Origin: Diospyros lotus
Lineage: Eukaryota > Streptophyta > Magnoliopsida > Ericales > Ebenaceae
Direction: 5' to 3'
Assembly: GCF_014633365.1 (NCBI RefSeq)
Contig: NC_068340.1
Coordinates: 18,703,879 to 18,767,878, forward strand
DNA: 64,000 bases
Under the pieces are notes generated by a model. The model had not been told where the DNA came from. It did no database searches and saw only the letters and a program-made list of their open reading frames with translations. Shown in pieces: positions 48,149 through 59,974 of this stretch (positions are counted from its first letter, which is position 1; the number at the start of each line of letters is the position of its first letter). A program made the position numbers and the translations under genes.

Positions 48149-49545
48149 CTAATTTTGACTCTCTACCTCACTAGAGGTTGAAGGGGTACTCTCCACCTCA
48201 CTAGAGGTTATAGGAGGTTGGGTACTTGAGTTCTTCAACTCTTCTTGAGGACTCTTGTCCTCACTGACTTTGTTACCACTAAGCTTTGTACAAGGCATTT
48301 CAGATTCATTAAATGTGACATATTTACTAACAATAATCCTTATCCCCTTTTGGTTTCTATCCCACAACCTATACCCTTTTACTCCCTCAGGATAGCCTAA
48401 GAAAACACATTTCCTAGCTCTAGGCTCTAATTTTCCCTCATTTTGATGAGTGAAGGCAGCACAACCAAAAGTTCTAAGAATTGAATAATTGGCACATTTT
48501 CCATGCCATTTTTCATAAGGAGTATCACCATTTAAAGCAGCTGAAGGAGTTAGGTTAACTAGGTAACATGCAATCATAACAGCTTCTCCCCACAATGACT
48601 TAGGAATATTTGAACTAATCATCATACACCTAACCTTGTCTAGAAGGGTCCTATTCATCCTTTCGACTACTCCATTATGTTGAGGAGTGCAGGGAACTAT
48701 TTTATGCCTAGTAATTCCATATTCCTTGCACAAGTTGTCAAAATCAGAATTATAAAATTCTAGACCATTGTCAGTCCTAAAGTATTTTATCTTCTTGTCC
48801 GTTTGATTCTCTATTTGAGTTTTCCAATTTTTAAAACTTTTTAATGTTTCAGATTTATCTTTCAAGAGAATAACCCAAACTCTGCTAGAGTAATCATCAA
48901 TCATGGACAAAAAATACCTATTACCGCCTGACGTGGGGTTTGATGCTGGCCCCATAGATCTGAATGGATGTATTCTAAGGCTCTAGAGGCTCTATAGACA
49001 TTAGAGGAGAAAGACAACCTATGATGCTTTCCAAGGTCGACACAATGATCACAAAAAGGAATATCAAACATAAAGTCTTTACCAAATTCCCTCTTATCAC
49101 TTAGCAACTTAAACCCTTTAACACTCACATGGGCTAACCTATTGTGCCACTTGATGGTGGCATCAGGGTTGATTGATGCAAATTGGGATCCTAGGTTACT
49201 AATTACCTCAGCATTTAATACATAAATACCATTTCTTCTTACCCCCTTACAAACCACCATTGATCTTTTAAACATTTTTAACATTCCATTTTCAATTTTT
49301 CTAGTAAGACCACTCTTTTCTAACTCGCTTACTGAAATTAAGTTCTTAGCCATTTCAGGTATATACCTAACATCTTTTAATTTTAAAACATAGCCAGTGT
49401 CTAACTTAACAAAGATGTCTCATACCCCAATGACCTTATATGCAATATTGCTACACACTATAGCATGCCTACCTTCAGATTCACGCAAATTTTCAAACCA
49501 ATGCTTTTGTGATGTGACATGAAATGATCCACCTGAATCTAAGAT
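48149..49545 (-). pseudogene. copia protease and integrase, few interruptions
   Basis: The protease active site ILDSGGSFHV (near 49,535) follows a stop where Trp is usual. The GAG-pre-integrase finger has HNRLAHVSVKGFKLL and CDHCVDLGKHHRLSF (49,140-49,010). A one-base shift near 48,940 joins to integrase (48,955-48,149), whose DDE residues are intact: MIDDYSSRVW, YFRTDNGLEFY, GVVERMNRTLLD. The C-terminal part carries RTFGCAAFTHQ and KCVFLGYPEGVKGYRLWD. A second stop lies near 49,413. Confidence 0.9.
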
Positions 49546-50422
49546 TCATTCATGCATGTTTGACCTAGATGCAACATTTATTTCAATGGAGTCAGAATCT
49601 AAGAGCATGTATACTTCACTAGGGTCATATAAGGTTACTACATTAGCCTTTTCTTGATCTCTACCCTTTTCTTTAATTTTATTTTTCTCAGCATAGCAGT
49701 CTTTAATAAAGTGCCCAGTTTTACCACACCCACAGCACTTCTTACCATTCCCTTGGTTTTTAGATTTGAACCTACTTCTACCATTTTTCGTACCACCCCC
49801 ATCTTGATTCTTAGATTGAGACCTACCTCTCATCATATGGACTTCACCATGTCTTTTCTCATGTTTTAGTTCCATTTCTTTACTTCTTAAGGAATCTATG
49901 ACAATTTCTGCTATTAGGGTATCCCTACCATACTTAATGACATTTTTAACATCTTTATAGATATCTGGAATAGCATTTAATAAGATCACGGCTTTATATT
50001 CTTCGGATACTGTTTCAACCACAATTAGTGATATCTTAAACTAATTTGTTGAAGACATTTAAGTTATCATCTAGATCTTTAGAGGGGTCAATCTTAAAAT
50101 TGAAAACATTCTCTAACAAATAGACTTTATTTGGTGTGGACTTTTTTACATACAATTTTTCAAGTTTTTCCCATAGCTCTTTAGTTGTGTTAAGTTTTCC
50201 TACTTTTCTTAACACTGAATCAGAGAGATGTAAGATTATAGAAGTATATGCCAATTCATTAGCTTCAAGTTTTTGTTCTTCTTTAGTACCTTCAGGGTAT
50301 TTTCCATCTATTGCCTTAGATACCTTTTGTTGTACTAAGATTCCCTTCATTTTTTGTTGCCATATAAAAAAGTCCCCCTTCCCATTGAAAACCCCCAATT
50401 CGAAGTGTGTGGTCATATTCAC
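49546..50422 (-). pseudogene. copia gag
   Basis: ATG at 50,422 (MNMTTHFELGVFNGKGDFFI, WQQKMKGILVQQKV), then TTKELWEKLEKLYVKKS, typical of copia gag. A stop at 50,036 breaks the frame; it resumes by 50,022 (IPDIYKDVKNVIKYGRDTL) and reaches the zinc knuckle CCGCGKTGHFIKDC at about 49,740-49,700. The C-terminus runs into the protease near 49,546. Confidence 0.88.
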
Positions 50423-51077
50423 TAAGTATATGAATTACACAGAGAATATGCAGCCTAATTAAATTAATGCAAAACACATACTTTAAAATTTAACTTAGGT
50501 AGCAGATTCACAAAGGGATAACAAACAGAATAGGAACAAGACTAAACATAGATAAGGAGACTAATTAATAAAACAAACAATATTCTGAACCTAATTTGCG
50601 CACAGCAAAATAACAGATATCACACACAACAGATTATCTGTATGCACACAGCAAATTATATAGGCACAGAAAAGGAATTTCACAGAACATAAAAACTGTA
50701 AGATAAAGATATCAAACAAGCTGATACGGTTTTACCAGGCTAGATCTCATATATGAGATCTAGAATGAACACGGGGTGGGTCTTGTGGACCTGCCGACTT
50801 CCATGTGCCACAGCCTACAACTACACGGGCCTCGGAAACTGGGGAGTAGGCTGGCACATGCTGGTTAGGGCGATGCTACTCGGTCAGACGATCACGAATC
50901 TGGGGTTGGTTTCCCCCGAATCACTCACTACACAAAGCAATCAGAGTTTAGACGATTCGAATTCAACATAAACCCTAGAACGCTTACCGTGTAAATCGAT
51001 CGAGAAAATCAGAGGGGTTTTTCAATTAGGTTTTGATTTCGCACAACCCAAGAGCCACATAAAGCTCTAATACCATT
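50423..51077 (-). other. copia leader with primer binding site
   Basis: Non-coding leader between gag and the right LTR. The primer site TGGTATTAGAGC (51,064-51,075, minus strand) has one change from the initiator tRNA-Met complement. Positions 50,801-51,077 are repeated at 45,202-45,475. Confidence 0.8.
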
Positions 51078-51897
51078 TGTTGCAAAAGAACACTTTACAA
51101 AACAAAATTGGTTAGTGCAATAATATTCAAAACTAGAATATCAAACTGATACAAGAACACAAAAAGCATAAAAATAAAACTCCCTATAAGGTGATTCAAG
51201 GCTCAAATTTGAGTCTATCTAGATCGTACCACTTAGGTAATGCCAAATGAATAAGCCCACCAAACCGCAGAGAAGCTCCAAAATCCCAAGGACCAAAACC
51301 CTGAAATGCTCAAACCCTCTTGCCGATAGACAAACCTCACTAAGAAACCACCCAGAAAATAACTCACCAAAACGATCCATCAAGGAACAGAGAGTACCAC
51401 TCATAAAGAAGATGGAATCAAGATTAGTTGTTGAGAGCTTACCTTAGAAAGAACTGCAGAGGTATATAAATAAAGATAATTGACTGATCGACCAAGGGGG
51501 GTCATAAGGAAAGGAAGACCATCGTCATGAAAAGGAGGATCTAGCCGAGAAAGGTAAGAAAGACTCGGGAAGATCGACCATCTAAGGAAGCTATCGAGAG
51601 AGAGAAACACGACCGTTAATAAAGGGCAACAGAAAACAACAAGAGCCCTTTTATATGACATCCCTAGGGCAAGGCAAACAGGTAAGTGGGCTTGGTCTTG
51701 GACTTCCTTAAGCCTTGAGCAAATGGGCTCAGCCCATTTCTCCTCCAAAGACTTAATAAAGGGGTTTATGGCTTAACTTCTAATAGGCTACCAATGAGTG
51801 GTATTATGAACAATACTTCAATCCCGGGCTAAAGCCTATGAAGATAAACTCGAACCCTCGTCATGCCCTGGACCTCATTAGGAAACAAAAACCAACA
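51078..51897 (-). repeat. right (5') LTR of the copia element
   Basis: 820 bases with TG...CA ends, matching 45,476-46,307. The open frames inside (51,401-51,748 and others) are not genes. Confidence 0.92.
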
Positions 51898-52180
51898 GAC
51901 ATGAATGAACCTTCTATAGGCCACCTTTATGCCTGTCCCCTCATTTTTCATGATTAAGAAAAGACGATCAGTCGATTGACACCATCGATAATCACTACTG
52001 AACTCTCTATTGTTTAACTTGATCTGACGGTGATTCACTTTTATTCTAATTACGCACAAATTAATTTATGCAAAGATAATAATTAAATAACTTTAAATAT
52101 AAATACACAAGTTTCTAAAACTGTAGCTCTGATACCATATGTTGGTTATTCCACATGTTGGTTATTCCACGAGCCTTCTC
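51898..52180 (-). repeat. remnant of another LTR element: leader, primer site, LTR edge
   Basis: TGGTATCAGAGCT on the minus strand at 52,128-52,140 lies next to a duplicated ATGTTGGTTATTCCAC (52,138-52,169). This is the arrangement expected for leader, primer site and LTR end of a minus-strand element. The coding part may be the gag fragment at 44,512-44,712, with the copia element inserted between; this is inference. Confidence 0.5.
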
Positions 52181-52848
52181 GAACTACCAGGTCAGGTGCA
52201 CATGCAATCACGAGACTGAAAATGCACTCAAGGCACAAGCCAAATACCCATTCTTCTCTAATAATACTCACTGTATATGATGTTCAATAATGTTGTGTCC
52301 TAAACCTTATGCAGAGACTTTTATTTTTAGGGAGAAAAACCTTAACTAATAAAATTTAGGAGATAAAGATCAATTGAAATTTTAATTCTGAAATTAGCTC
52401 ACTTAAAGATAATTTTATTTATTTTAGGATGAGAATAGATTTCATCTTATTTTATTACTGATCAGATTGATTCATCTAAATCGCTTTTGAATATTAATTA
52501 ACCATTATCAATTATTATTATATTTATCTACAAGCATTAAGGCCAAACCATGTTACTGATTTTTTATTGTCTTGTTTATTCTTTATTTGTGGGTGTGACA
52601 GTGCGTTGGTCTGATCCTAATAAATGGTTATACTACTACTTACTAATCTATATTTGATTAATTAAGTGAAATAAATTTGGGCAAACATTCGTCACATTAA
52701 CTAAAATTTAAAAAAAAAAAGAACAAAAAATCAATCTAACAAACGTAAATAATTAATTAAATATGACTTCTTAGTGAGAAAATGAACCAATTTAATTAGT
52801 AGCTGCCTAGCTGCTGGTGGTTGGGGTAGCTGGATTATAAACGATGAA

Positions 52849-52914
52849 GACAAATTATCTGAGACCTGATATTAAGAGAGGAAACTTCAGTTTGCAGGAA
52901 GAACAGACCATTAT
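52849..52914 (+). repeat. 66-bp exact copy of MYB exon 2 in the upstream region
   Basis: Identical to 53,813-53,878. It would encode residues 61-81 of the MYB protein (starting [20 protein letters not shown]). It is not spliced to anything visible and diverges abruptly at both ends. Confidence 0.97.
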
Positions 52915-53335
52915 TTGGTGGACACAACGTGTAGGCACAAAGTCACCTCACATTAGATGACTATCCTTTATATATCTAAATGGCACTGTTGTTTCAAATA
53001 TTAACACTTTAATTGTTCGGAAACCATACTGATGATAAAAGTAATTACTGTAATTTTTCAGAATGTTATGAGTGCACTTAATTAGTACTCTCAAAGTATT
53101 TTTGTAACGCGGGTGGTTGGCTTCAGTTCTTCCTTTCGTCATGTTCATATTTCATTCTTCCTTGGAGAGGGTGAGGGCATAAAAAATTGAGTCATTAGGG
53201 CACGGCTTCATGAGTAGTAACTTCGTCTGGGGAAGAAATTAAACAAGGACGTAAACTGTGCTTTTACTTGTACAATGTCAGCATATTTATTTCTTTTTCT
53301 TTATGAATTTCGCCTACTCTGTTAACAGCATTACT

Positions 53336-53336
<1 letters not shown>

Positions 53337-53374
<38 letters not shown>
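53337..53374. repeat. CT microsatellite upstream of the MYB gene
   Basis: Pure CT dinucleotide run, about 60 bases before the TATA box. CT-rich tracts are common near plant transcription starts. Confidence 0.9.
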
Positions 53375-53376
<2 letters not shown>

Positions 53377-53432
53377 GGCAAAATCTTTTCGGTTTGTTTA
53401 TGTTTTTAATGCTCGCTAGCTCCCTAGGCAAC

Positions 53433-53439
53433 TATAAAA
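53433..53439 (+). promoter_or_regulatory. TATA box of the MYB gene
   Basis: TATAAAA exactly 100 bases before the ATG at 53,533. A start about 30 bases downstream would give a 5' untranslated region of about 65-70 bases. Confidence 0.65.
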
Positions 53440-53532
53440 TGGCAGAAGATAGATGCATGGCTAAACAAACAGCAGAGACACTAAAGTTGAGCAAGATCAT
53501 AGACGCGCAGCTGCAGGTTCCGGTGCCGTAAA

Positions 53533-53904
53533 ATGGGAAGGCCAGCTAGCAACTGGGAGAAGGTTCATCAGGGCTTAAAGAAAGGGCCATGGACGCCTGA
53601 AGAAGACCTCAAGCTTTTGAACTACATTGAAGCTCATGGTCATGGAAGCTGGCGAGCGTTGCCTGCCAAAGCAGGTTAGTATGTATTTATTTGTATATAT
53701 ACATGTATGCACATTATTCATCCGTTAAACAAAATTATATATACAATAGGAAATTTGATGTATATATATTTACAGGGCTTAAGAGATGCGGGAAGAGTTG
53801 CAGACTGAGATGGACAAATTATCTGAGACCTGATATTAAGAGAGGAAACTTCAGTTTGCAGGAAGAACAGACCATTATCCAACTACACGCTCTCCTTGGA
53901 AACA

Positions 53905-53936
<32 letters not shown>

Positions 53937-54302
53937 CCCTCTCCCCCCCCCCCCCCCCCCCCCCAACTCTTTGTCTAGAATGACTTAGCTAGGAAATGAC
54001 AATGATTAGGATATGTTTGGGTATAATTATATGCACCTTTTTGGAGAAATTATTAGGTAAACATTTTTGGCAGCACGCTGAATGTAACAGTAAAATATGT
54101 GTCTGTTAATACTTAGTCATTATTTAAATTTAAATCATTAAATGTATAAAGTCCACTTATACAGCAAATCAAAGTACCTGACAATTTCTGAAATATTTAC
54201 ATAGTATAACTTTAAATGTAAAGGCCCAGGAATCCAATTGAGCTGGCTTTACATATTGTGTACTCAGAAACTACTGCTATGCATATTATTATTATTATTA
54301 GA

Positions 54303-54373
<71 letters not shown>

Positions 54374-55333
54374 AAATTACACCTTCTATTATTAAATTTG
54401 TTTTTCAGTTAGTGAAATTAAATCATTTGAAATTTATGTATTACGAACTTGTATTATTATCCAACAGTAAGTACAAGTCTGACAGTAATATTATTAAGTT
54501 CTAAACTACGAATTTTTACTTGATTTAGATGGTCAGTAATCGCAAATCATTTGTCCAAGAGAACCGACAACGAGATCAAAAACTATTGGAACTCTCACCT
54601 GAAGAAAAGGTTGACGAAAATGGGCATAGATCCGGTGACTCACAAGCCCAAGACCTACTCCCTAGCGCCGGCCGGCCAGCGGAAGGACGCCGCCAACCTC
54701 AGCCACATGGCTCAGTGGGAGAGCGCCCGCCTCGAAGCCGAAGCCAGACTCGGCCGAGACTCCAAGCTGCAAGCTCCCAACTCTTTCCACACCCAGCTCG
54801 GCTTCTATCCAACAGCGCCGCCACCGTGCCTCGACATGCTGACGGCAGGGCAAGCTGGATGCCTAAGGTCACCCACAGACAGTGCCACTGCCAGCGGCAT
54901 CTTTTCCGCCGCCGGCAATCTGGAGTCCCTGACGTCAACCATGAACTTCGCACCAAGAAACCCACTTCCCACCCTTGTTACTGGATTATCATTCGCCAGC
55001 AATTCCTCAGCCCAAATCGAAGAAGCCATTGCCATGAAAGAAGATATTGGAAAATCAATGGACACGATCATGGCCCTTTCGAGAAATGATCATGCATATG
55101 TTGCAGAGTCTTTGAAGACAGTAAACGAGAACATACTGCAGCCAGATTTCTTGGACGGCCTCTCCGATCTTTTGTTCCAGAATTCCGATGACTTCAACTC
55201 ATCGAACAGTAAGGTAGACTGTGAAAATGTCGGAGGAAGTTGCTCGGATGATCAGTTGGAAGAGAACAAGAACTACTGGAACTCCATTCTGAGTTTGCTG
55301 AACTGTCCACCATCAGGTTCGCCAGTATTCTAA
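53533..55333 (+). CDS. MYB106-like: R2R3-MYB transcription factor, subgroup 9 (MIXTA/MYB16/MYB106-like)
   Basis: Three exons: 53,533-53,674, 53,776-53,905, 54,529-55,333. All introns are GT-AG, exon 2 is the 130 bases usual for R2R3-MYBs, and the frame stays open for 358 residues. R2 has Trp20, Trp40 and Trp60; R3 has Phe73, Trp92 and Trp111, the canonical spacing. The subgroup 9 motif [14 protein letters not shown] is at residues 152-165, and the C-terminus [13 protein letters not shown]...SPVF is typical of MIXTA-like proteins. Known members are nuclear regulators of epidermal cell shape, trichomes and cuticle. Oddity: the N-terminus is [20 protein letters not shown], without the usual SPCCDK-type sequence after MGR. 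No stop or shift is seen, so I take it as functional; the ATG choice follows the MGR start and TATA position. Confidence 0.93.
53908..53964. repeat. CT microsatellite and poly-C tract in MYB intron 2
   Basis: CT repeat followed by a run of about 22 C (53,943-53,964), starting three bases after the 5' splice site. The homopolymer length is prone to sequencing error. Confidence 0.9.
54284..54370. repeat. ATT microsatellite in MYB intron 2
   Basis: Near-perfect ATT/TTA trinucleotide array with one interruption (AGAATT) at about 54,300. It creates a false poly-leucine reading frame. Confidence 0.95.
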
Positions 55334-57703
55334 CTTGCTGGAAAAATTAATGTTTACTTGAGATGGTGTACGTAGGAAAGATTTTAGTAGTTTGTAATAA
55401 GCCGATATAAAGTAGTTAGTAGGAAAGAAAAGTTGTCGGGATCCTTGTTAGCAATTGAGGAACCGGAAAAATTCGAAATGGTAAAAATATGAGTATTATT
55501 CGGTTTGATATATTTTAAATACGGTCAAAAATTCGATTAAATATTTGTCATTCAGAAAATATTCAGTAAAGACTTAATTCGTGTTTAAAACGTTTTAACT
55601 GAATAAATTCGACAATAAAAATTTAGCATATTATATATATACACAAATATATTCTTAATAAATAAAAAAACAACTCATTAAACATAAAAATATAATTCTA
55701 TATTTTTTATCAATATTACAAAATAATAATTGTTAAGACATGATAGAGACATATATGGGAGGAATGAATAATAATTAAAGAAGAAATATGTATGGGAGGA
55801 ATGAATAATAATATTTATTAATATTTAAAAATAACTAAAGGATATTTGGCTGGAATTGGAAAGTGAGAAAGTAGAAACAATAAGGAGACATGTTTCTTTA
55901 GTGGTTATTATAAATATATTAAATAATAAAATTATTATGGGCCATTAGTCATAATAATAATAAAAAAATCTTATTGTTAATTTCCTGCACATGGAACTGG
56001 CCGAATTTTTCAGTTGAATTTTTAAAAATTCGGCTGATACATGTATTATACTTCTTAAGTGTAAAATACGCGAATTAATCCGAATGTTTGAAAAATACAC
56101 AAATATAATACTTTTAATAAAAAAAACGAAACAATTCGCTTATAATACACGAATTATTCGCGTATTTACTAACAAGAGTCTGGATTTGGCATTAAAAAAA
56201 CATTATGAGAAAATTGGATAATTGTTATCTTTACCCGACACAACACAAGACAAATGATTTGACAATATGAACGGTTTTAACGAACAAACATGGATATGAA
56301 TTTAGAGATATTTAAAAATAAAATAAAGAGTATTAGAATGATTTGATTTTATTTGACTTGACTTACCTCTTCTCTCTCTTTAGTGATTAATGCCTTTGCA
56401 CGTTTCTCATCGCTCGTGTTCTCAATTTTGACAAAAGAGATAAATCGCAAATGAACTTTTGGCCCTTGTCTAAATCGAGTATCGAACCCGTAATTTATAT
56501 CCATTCACTCTCTCTTCCTAATACTAGTTACTATAATTAAAGAGTAGAATGCCCTACTTGTCTCGTACTTACAACCATTGTCGTGGCCACATGCCTCCAG
56601 TTTGAACACCTTTGCTATACTTTGTGATTATTATAGGATAATTTTTTTAGTGAGCAAAATAATAAAATAAGTGATTAAAATTTAAATTTAATTTTTATTT
56701 CTTCACATTTGAATTTTAAAAGCAATATATATTTATGTGATATATTTATATATATCTATATTTATATCTGTATGATATTTATATATAGACATAAAATAAG
56801 AAAAAAAAAACACATTGAATTGAGATTCAATTTTCTAGTCATTCGTATATCTCCGACATCACCATTCCAATTCTTGGACCGACAAAGGATGAACAAAAGA
56901 AAATTTTTATAATTTTTTTTAAAAAACATTATTAGACAAATTGTGGTTCGATTATTCTATTTTGATTCAAGTATATTTATATACCGGATTCAATTTTTAT
57001 TAAAGTTCTTCACCCTCAATCCTTCCTTTCCTTAATTTCCCTACTTTGTTTTAATAATTCATTTACCATTCATTCATGCTCTCAATTCAATGAAGACCCC
57101 GTTTCTTTAATTTCTCAACTCTCGTGATTTTACTCTTCTCTCGCTTGCTCTCAATTTGGTTTTTGCCACCTCTCACCCCTATTTCACCCAAATTAAGTTT
57201 CGATAAGTCCATCACCCTAGATTTGTTTGAGCACTATACCTGACCTAAACCCTCTCTTTAAGATCTTACCCACACCTCACCTCTGTTCAAACCTGTATGT
57301 CACTTGGTTGACTATATATTAACATCATTCAACTCTTAAGGCACTATATATCAAGATCTGACTCACTAATTAACAATTTTGATTATAATTGTTTTGGTTT
57401 AGATCTAGTTTCCTTAGCCATGGACCCTAGGATTGATTTAGTATTTTGGCCTCAACTCTTAGATCTCATCTTAAAAAGCATTACATTTGGTTTAGTTAAC
57501 TTATGCTTAAATTAATTATCAATGGTAGATCTTTTGCAATGTTAAGGGCTTTGGTGCTCTCATATAGGTGTTATTGTGGAATCTTGAATTGCAACACCCT
57601 GGATGTCAAAAATCTACAATTCAGGTTACAAACAACAATAATCTAATTGAGGCATGCGTAACATTATATATCCTGAAGAGTAATTTCTTCCTCTCAGAGA
57701 CTA

Positions 57704-57734
<31 letters not shown>

Positions 57735-58604
57735 AATTCCTAGAAAATGACCGTGGCAACTACCTGCTAATTAATTTTTGTTGTTCTTCCCTTTTGAAGA
57801 ATGTTGTTTTCCTTTACAAAGTTTAAGACCTTAATTACAAGGACAATCCAAATTGAATAAGAATGAGGATTGCAGCACTTAAAGTCAAATTGCAATCGAA
57901 TTGCAATTTGATTTCAATTGGAGTATGGAGGAATGGACTCAACACTAGGTGAGATTAAATTTTTTTTCTTCTGTTATGGGATTAACCAATGATGAAATTT
58001 ATGAATAAAAGAAATTAATCTCACAACAAATTATATTAGAACTAGAAGATAAGAACCAATTTTAATTAATTTCAATAAAACATGAATTATCACCATCGGT
58101 CCACCCCTAATCTATCCCATAAGTATTTTATTTAAACTCAACATGGAATATATTTACACAAGTGAAAGAGATGAACTACTTATGGAACAAATATCCCAAT
58201 CTTAACTTTGAAATACCTAATCTGAAACTCAAGAAACAACAATCCCCCATATATTTCAAAGACAAAAGGACAGGAAGGATAAAAGAACTCAAAGGACCAT
58301 AAAAGAGCATGAAAGCACATTGCATCAACACTAATGCCATGTGTGCTATGAACCAATGCCTAAGCAAAATTGAGTTTAACTCATAGAAAATAGGTGAAAT
58401 CTATGATTTCTATGAACCAAATCTCTTTGCATGAATCAAGTTGTCATCTACCACATTAATGTGCATTCAAGTTAGGCTTAATCAATGTGATTGGGCCCAT
58501 TTTGGCCTTGTGCCTTATTTGGATTTTATGACTACTCTAAAGATCTTGCCTAAGTGTCATATAAGTGGTTTCACCTCCACACCCATATACGTAATTCCAT
58601 CAAG
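55334..58604. other. intergenic DNA downstream of the MYB gene
   Basis: AT-rich, no gene recognised. 55,460-56,190 is rich in AATTCG/CGAATT words, with the inverted pair CCGGAAAAATTCG and CCGAATTTTTCAG (55,463 and about 56,000), possibly a decayed short inverted-repeat element. An AAG microsatellite lies at 57,705-57,736. Short frames (54-67 residues) look like chance. Confidence 0.5.
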
Positions 58605-58854
58605 CACTACAAATAATAATAAAAAAAAAAAACCTTAAGTTAGAAACAGAAAGAATCTATCTTTAAACATGCAAAATTTTATCTTTAAACAGTCAGATAC
58701 GAAATTAGAGAAGCAATTACATCCATTTTAGAAGCTACCAACGCTAACACTTTATAGATAAATTTGCATTTCCAAAATTATTCCGCTCTGGCTAATAATA
58801 ATCCATCTCTTGGGTTCTCTTATAATTGGTTTAAAAATTCATCACAATTTTAAA

Positions 58855-59108
58855 TTAGAGATGGAATTTTATCAGTCTCTAAATCATTTTTCTAATTTAG
58901 AGATGGATTTTTTTCATGTCTTTACAGGCTGATTTGATATTTAGAGACGGATTTTCTTTGTATCTAAAGACTTAGATAGAATTTAGAGATGGAAAAAAAA
59001 AAAAAATCATCTCTCAATGCATTTTTGCCTTTAGAGATGATTTGTTTGTCTTATTTTTGAAAGGTCAAATTGGCATTTAAAGATGGAAAAAAAAAAATGT
59101 CTCTAAAA
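58855..59108. repeat. subterminal repeats of CACTA 3
   Basis: At least seven copies of TTTAGAGATGGA or its complement, alternating in orientation. The sequence differs from the arrays of CACTA 1 and 2, so it belongs to another subfamily. Confidence 0.72.
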
Positions 59109-59318
59109 GCTAGATGTGTGGACAAATCCAAAAATAACACAAATTTCACAAATTCAAATCCTATTAATATGTAATATCTGCAATTCCAATAGCAATCAAA
59201 CTAGTAATCCATAAACAAAGAATTGAAAAATTCCTCCAAATACAAAAAATTCTTGACATTTAAAAGAATCATTCAAAGTCCTTAGAATAGATGGAAACAA
59301 ATAACTAGCTGGCAAATT

Positions 59319-59760
59319 TCAGAAACAAATAACTAACAAATTCCATAGAAATGTAAGAACATCAAGGCTCATCAAACTCATCATCATACCCATATGAGTG
59401 TTGGTTGCTGGGTCATGATAAGTACAAGTGGTTGGTTCAGTTGGATTAGCGAGCTGAGGTGGAACCTTTGGAGTCGTCAGAGTTGGTGGAAAATGTCTAG
59501 CGCATATTGTCAAGCTCAAACTAAGACACACCTACATTATATAAAGGAACCATGTAATTAGACTTTCCCTAGCCCAAATTTGCATCCCTTCTCATTCCTT
59601 CGTCCAACCACATCCATATAAATTTCGTTGTCAAAGATAGTTAACAATTGATCTTGAGAACTCCCCTCTACAGATGCACATGATGAGTTTCTCTCATCTC
59701 ATCACTTATGAAACTCATCCTAGAATAGAAATTTAGATGCAAGTCAATCATGTGATTTTA
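59319..59760 (-). pseudogene. CACTA 3 ORF1 remnant (En/Spm TNPA-like family)
   Basis: The minus strand around 59,670-59,570 reads NEIYMDVVGRRNEKGCKFGL, the conserved motif before the C-terminus of plant En/Spm ORF1 proteins. After an intron-like gap a short Pro/Thr-rich end (NPTEPTTCTYHDPATNTHMG) lies at 59,450-59,390. The upstream part is not recognisable, and a stop lies near 59,675. Confidence 0.6.
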
Positions 59761-59974
59761 AATTTCTTGTAATGGTTAATGCATGTGAAAAGTTCAAAAC
59801 TTGTTGGATCTCTATTTAACTCAACTCTCTATAAAAGACAAAGAGATGCACATTTTAGTATAGCTAAATATAAATATGACCATGGAGTGTAACTAAACTT
59901 AGTATAATAATATGATTATTAATGATGAGTAAATAGTACCATTCTCTTTGTTAGGTTTGCTCAAGTATGTCACC

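Larger units (their letters stand above)
45202..51897 (-). mobile_element. Ty1/copia element (Tork/Tnt1-like), two LTRs plus extra leader
   Basis: Minus-strand order from the right is LTR 51,897-51,078, primer site, leader, gag, protease, integrase, RT, RNase H, polypurine tract, LTR 46,307-45,476. Unusually, the left LTR is followed by another primer site and about 260 bases of leader (45,475-45,202) matching 51,077-50,801. Domain order INT before RT is diagnostic of Ty1/copia; the RT and RNase H sequences resemble Tork/Tnt1. LTRs differ at many positions, so insertion is not recent. Confidence 0.92.
52181..53432. other. upstream region of the MYB gene
   Basis: AT-rich intergenic DNA with no other gene. 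It contains the 66-bp MYB exon copy (52,849-52,914) and a CT microsatellite (53,337-53,374). The open frame 52,948-53,148 (minus) has no recognisable domain. Confidence 0.6.
58605..59950 (-). mobile_element. CACTA element 3, left end only
   Basis: Begins CACTACAAATAATAAT at 58,605. A subterminal array of TTTAGAGATGGATTTT and CATCTCTAAA-type words (58,855-59,108) follows, then an ORF1 remnant on the minus strand, the same left-end order as CACTA 1 and 2. No TNP2 and no right terminus are found before repeat copy C at about 59,975, so the rest is lost. Confidence 0.65.

Noticed and set aside
54238..54504. Poly-leucine frame in MYB intron 2
   Set aside because: Produced by the ATT microsatellite.
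54529..55089. 186-residue frame inside MYB exon 3
   Set aside because: It is the wrong frame of exon 3; the 805-base exon reads through in the frame set by the splice sites.
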